Below, piece after piece: positions 32,336 to 35,069 of a stretch of DNA of 35,069 nucleotides (positions within the stretch are counted from its first letter, which is position 1; the number at the start of each line of letters is the position of its first letter). The stretch comes from Pseudonocardiales bacterium. Lineage in GTDB: Bacteria; Actinomycetota; Actinomycetes; Mycobacteriales; Pseudonocardiaceae. The DNA lies in contig QHBZ01000151.1 in NCBI GenBank assembly GCA_003244055.1, forward strand, positions 1 to 35,069, in the 5' to 3' direction. The position numbers and the translations under genes are program-made. Under the pieces are notes generated by a model, which saw only the letters and a program-made list of their open reading frames with translations, made no database searches and was not told the DNA's origin.

Positions 32336-32362
32336 GTAACCGGCGTGTTACGGTATGCGAAC
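32336..32362 (+). promoter_or_regulatory. GlnR-like nitrogen control box upstream of narG
   Basis: GTAAC (32336-32340), six bases, GTTAC (32347-32351), six bases, then CGAAC (32358-32362). The AC dinucleotides repeat as AC-N9-AC-N9-AC, the core pattern of actinobacterial GlnR sites (alternating GTnAC and GaAAC). The first two units also form a perfect CGTAAC/GTTACG palindrome. It lies about 73 bp upstream of the -10 element, a usual place for GlnR activation. Confidence 0.55.
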
Positions 32363-32435
32363 GGCCAGGAAAACTACGGTTACTGCTGCGTGACACACGT
32401 CATTCGCTGGGCCTCAACGACCCGGAGAACAGAGC

Positions 32436-32441
32436 TATAAT
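32436..32441 (+). promoter_or_regulatory. -10 element of the narG promoter
   Basis: A perfect TATAAT. No good -35 lies 16-18 bp upstream (CTCAAC at best), which is common in activator-dependent promoters. Confidence 0.5.
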
Positions 32442-32628
32442 GCCAGCTCAGAGCACTGCGAGGACCACTTTCGGTCGGCGCAGCGCATGAAGGTCATGTT
32501 ACTTAAAGCGCACCGTCATCGCGACGGCGACGTGAGCAGGAAGCGCCTTGCTTGAAGGCCAGGAAACCACCGTCTAGGGTGAGTGGGCTAGCCCCTGAAC
32601 CTGAATATCAGCCGAAGAGGTGGCGTCC

Positions 32629-35069
32629 GTGCCTAATATCCGCGACGAAAGCTCGAGCGTTGGGATGGACACCGACTTCGCCGATTCGTTGCTGCGCATG
32701 GGTAGGCATTTCCAGCGCGGCGAGGCCTCAGCCGATCTACGCACGGTACACCAGATCGGTGGCCGGTCGGCTGACGTTTTCTACCGGGATCGTTGGGCCT
32801 ACGACAAAGTGGTTCGGTCGACGCACGGGGTGAATTGCACCGGCTCATGCTCGTGGAAGATCTACGTCAAGGACGGGATCATCACGTGGGAGGCGCAGCA
32901 GACCGACTACCCGTCGATCGGGCCGGACAAGCCCGAGTATGAACCCCGCGGCTGCCCGCGGGGGGCGTCGTTCTCCTGGTACACCTATTCACCCGCGAGG
33001 GTGCGTTACCCGTATGTGCGCGGCACGCTGCTGGAGCTGTACCGCGAGGCCAAGCAGCGGCTCAAGGATCCGGTGCTGGCCTGGGCCGATATTGTCGACG
33101 ACCCGGAGAAGGCCCGCCGGTACAAGGCGGCACGCGGCATGGGCGGGTTCGTGCGGGCCGAGTGGTGGGAGGCCACCGAGATCGCCGCTGCGGCGCACGT
33201 GCACACGATCAAACGCTACGGTCCCGACCGGGTCGCCGGGTTCTCCCCGATCCCGGCGATGTCCATGGTCAGCCACGCCGCCGGCGCTCGATTCATCTCG
33301 CTCATCGGCGGGGCGATGCTGTCGTTCTACGACTGGTACGCCGATCTCCCAGTGGCCTCGCCGCAGGTGTTCGGCGACCAGACCGACGTGCCCGAGTCCG
33401 CCGACTGGTTCGACGCGGGCTACCTGATCATGTGGGGTTCTAACGTCCCGGTCACCCGCACCCCGGACGCGCACTACATGACTGAGGCCCGATACCGCGG
33501 TCAAAAAGTTGTGGTCGTCTCTCCGGACTATGGCGACCACACGAAGTTCGCCGACGAGTGGTTGCCGGCGCGGCCCGGAACCGACGCCGCGCTGGCGATG
33601 TCGATGGGGCACGTGATCCTCAAAGAGTTCTTCGTCGACAGGCAGACGCCGCGATTCACCGACTACGTCAAGCGCTTCACCGATCTGCCCTTCCTGGTCG
33701 CCCTCGACGAGCGAGACGGCGCGTACGTTCCCGGCAAGTTCCTCACCGCAGCCGACCTGGGCGATGCCGGCGAAGGTGCCGAGTCCAAGACCGTGTTACT
33801 CGACGCGGCCACCGGCCAGCCGGTAGTCCCGAACGGTTCGCTGGGCCACCGGTTCACCCGCTCCGGGGAAGGTCGCTGGAACCTCGACCTGCGCAGCGTG
33901 GACCCGCTGCTGAGCGCGTACGGCAGCGAGCACACCGTCGAAGTTGATTTTCCCCGGTTCGACACCGCTGAACCAGGGGTGCTGCGCCGGGGAGTGCCGG
34001 CTCGGACCGTTGCCGGCAAGCTGGTCACCACGGTGTTCGACCTGCTGCTGGCCCAGTATGGGGTGCACCGGCCGGGCCTGCCAGGCAGTTGGCCCACTGG
34101 CTACGACGATGCCGAGCAGCCCTACACCCCGGCCTGGCAGGAGCCGATCACCGGGGTGCCGGCGGCCGCGGCCGAGCGCATCGGCCGGGAGTTCGCCGAC
34201 AACGCCGAGCGCTCCGGCGGCCGGTCGATGATCCTGATGGGTGCGGGCACCAACCACTGGTTTCACTCCGACCAGACCTACCGGTCGTTCCTGGCGCTGG
34301 TGATGCTCACCGGCTGCCAGGGCGTCAACGGCGGTGGCTGGGCGCACTACGTCGGTCAGGAGAAGTGCCGACCGATCACCGGCTGGTCGACGCTGGCCTT
34401 CGGCCTGGACTGGCAGCGCCCGCCACGGCAGATGCAGGGCACCATCTACTGGTACCTGGCCACCGACCAGTGGCGTTACGACCCGTTCACTTCTGACGTG
34501 ATGGCCTCACCGCTGGCGAAGGGGCGCTTCGCGGGGCGCACCGCGGCGGACAACATCGCGCTGGCCACCCGGCTGGGTTGGATGCCCAGCTACCCGACGT
34601 TCAACCGCAACCCGCTGGATCTGGCCGACGAGGCGCAGCGCCTGGGCAAGGACGCCGCCGAGCATGTCGTCGACGGGCTGTCAACCGGGCACCTGCGGTT
34701 CGCCTGCGAGGACCCGGACGCTCCGGAGAACTTCCCGCGATGCCTGACGGTGTGGCGGGCCAACCTGCTCGGCTCCTCAGCCAAGGGCAACGAGTACTTC
34801 CTGCGCCACCTGCTGGGCACCGACTCCGCTCTGCGCGCCTCCGACCGTGACGGGGTGCGCCCGGTCGAGGTCACCTGGCGAGACGAGGCCCCAGCCGGCA
34901 AGCTCGACCTGCTGATGTCGTTGGACTTCCGGATGACCAGCACCACGCTGTTCTCCGACATCGTGTTGCCCGCTGCCACCTGGTATGAGAAGCACGACTT
35001 ATCCAGCACTGACATGCACCCCTTCGTGCACGCCTTCTCCCCGGCGATCTCCCCGCAGTGGGAGACCAA
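32629..35069 (+). CDS. narG: Respiratory nitrate reductase alpha subunit NarG (N-terminal part)
   Basis: 813 codons of a NarG-type molybdopterin oxidoreductase; the frame is open to the window edge, and full-length NarG is about 1200 aa. The N-terminal iron-sulfur motif reads HGVNCTGSCSWKIYVKDGIITWE (about 66-88), with a His in place of the first Cys as in NarG, then PRGCPRGASFSWYTYSP. NarG reduces nitrate at Mo-bisMGD as part of NarGHI on the membrane. The GTG at 32629 is chosen because AAGAGG lies 8 nt upstream; the ATG at 32665 is an alternative. The remaining narHJI genes are expected downstream. Confidence 0.95.
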   Translation, partial: MPNIRDESSSVGMDTDFADSLLRMGRHFQRGEASADLRTVHQIGGRSADVFYRDRWAYDKVVRSTHGVNCTGSCSWKIYVKDGIITWEAQQTDYPSIGPDKPEYEPRGCPRGASFSWYTYSPARVRYPYVRGTLLELYREAKQRLKDPVLAWADIVDDPEKARRYKAARGMGGFVRAEWWEATEIAAAAHVHTIKRYGPDRVAGFSPIPAMSMVSHAAGARFISLIGGAMLSFYDWYADLPVASPQVFGDQTDVPESADWFDAGYLIMWGSNVPVTRTPDAHYMTEARYRGQKVVVVSPDYGDHTKFADEWLPARPGTDAALAMSMGHVILKEFFVDRQTPRFTDYVKRFTDLPFLVALDERDGAYVPGKFLTAADLGDAGEGAESKTVLLDAATGQPVVPNGSLGHRFTRSGEGRWNLDLRSVDPLLSAYGSEHTVEVDFPRFDTAEPGVLRRGVPARTVAGKLVTTVFDLLLAQYGVHRPGLPGSWPTGYDDAEQPYTPAWQEPITGVPAAAAERIGREFADNAERSGGRSMILMGAGTNHWFHSDQTYRSFLALVMLTGCQGVNGGGWAHYVGQEKCRPITGWSTLAFGLDWQRPPRQMQGTIYWYLATDQWRYDPFTSDVMASPLAKGRFAGRTAADNIALATRLGWMPSYPTFNRNPLDLADEAQRLGKDAAEHVVDGLSTGHLRFACEDPDAPENFPRCLTVWRANLLGSSAKGNEYFLRHLLGTDSALRASDRDGVRPVEVTWRDEAPAGKLDLLMSLDFRMTSTTLFSDIVLPAATWYEKHDLSSTDMHPFVHAFSPAISPQWET

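Larger units (their letters stand above)
32112..32628. other. Intergenic region upstream of narG
   Basis: About 517 bp without a supported gene. It holds a GlnR-like box (32336-32362), a perfect TATAAT (32436-32441), and a predicted leader of about 180 nt before narG that may fold but matches no riboswitch I recognise. Base composition is less GC-rich between 32200 and 32460. Confidence 0.55.

Overview
The window is high-GC DNA from an actinomycete. Its backbone follows the order of the Mycobacterium tuberculosis Rv3193c-Rv3204 neighbourhood: UPF0182 membrane protein, YlbL-type PDZ/Lon protease, Zincin_2 metalloprotease, ThiF-like protein, AarF/ABC1 kinase, whiB7, uvrD2, adnB/adnA and an alkyltransferase-like protein. 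The PPA1309-family gene, the M16 peptidase pair, many GTG starts, and stem-only terminators without U-tracts also fit a filamentous actinomycete. I suggest Pseudonocardiales or a close relative; genus cannot be read from the sequence.

Layout. 1-6458: house-keeping core genes, with a cluster of three DnaA boxes at 3948-3978. 6414-8876: an inserted MacB-like efflux locus, with a divergent ATPase and a frameshifted permease, between the ABC1 kinase and whiB7. 8972-12478: a 52-aa basic protein, whiB7 with its full antibiotic-responsive leader (promoter with AT-rich box, leader ORF, attenuator hairpin), uvrD2 and a small membrane protein. 12508-15616: an operon of a membrane protein and two M16 peptidases. 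15743-19493: a large LuxR-family ATPase regulator followed by a saccharopine-dehydrogenase-like protein. 19827-25098: the accessory island described below. 25265-31773: AdnB and AdnA, the actinobacterial double-strand-break resection helicase-nuclease. 31821-32111: an alkyltransferase-like DNA repair protein. 32629-end: the start of a narG nitrate reductase gene behind a putative GlnR box.

The most unusual part is 19827-25098. Four paralogous Gly-rich small proteins (89-99 aa, no Cys) share a nearly identical N-terminal leader ending in LLPARTVxSxFS, but carry variable Gly-rich C-terminal parts. Each gene is a separate cassette with its own conserved upstream region of about 120-135 bp, an identical CTAGGAGG ribosome-binding site and its own strong hairpin terminator. 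A fifth copy is decayed to 16 codons. Downstream, in the same direction, lie a polytopic M50-type zinc protease, whose N-terminal segment looks like a PqqD/RRE-type leader-binding domain, and a translationally coupled Gly-rich lipoprotein with a GIN (DUF2807) domain. I infer a leader-directed secreted-peptide (RiPP-like or surface Gly-rich peptide) system; the chemistry and function are unknown.

Most genes from 8972 to 31773 lie on the minus strand, and most repair functions (UvrD2, AdnAB, ATL) flank the accessory island.
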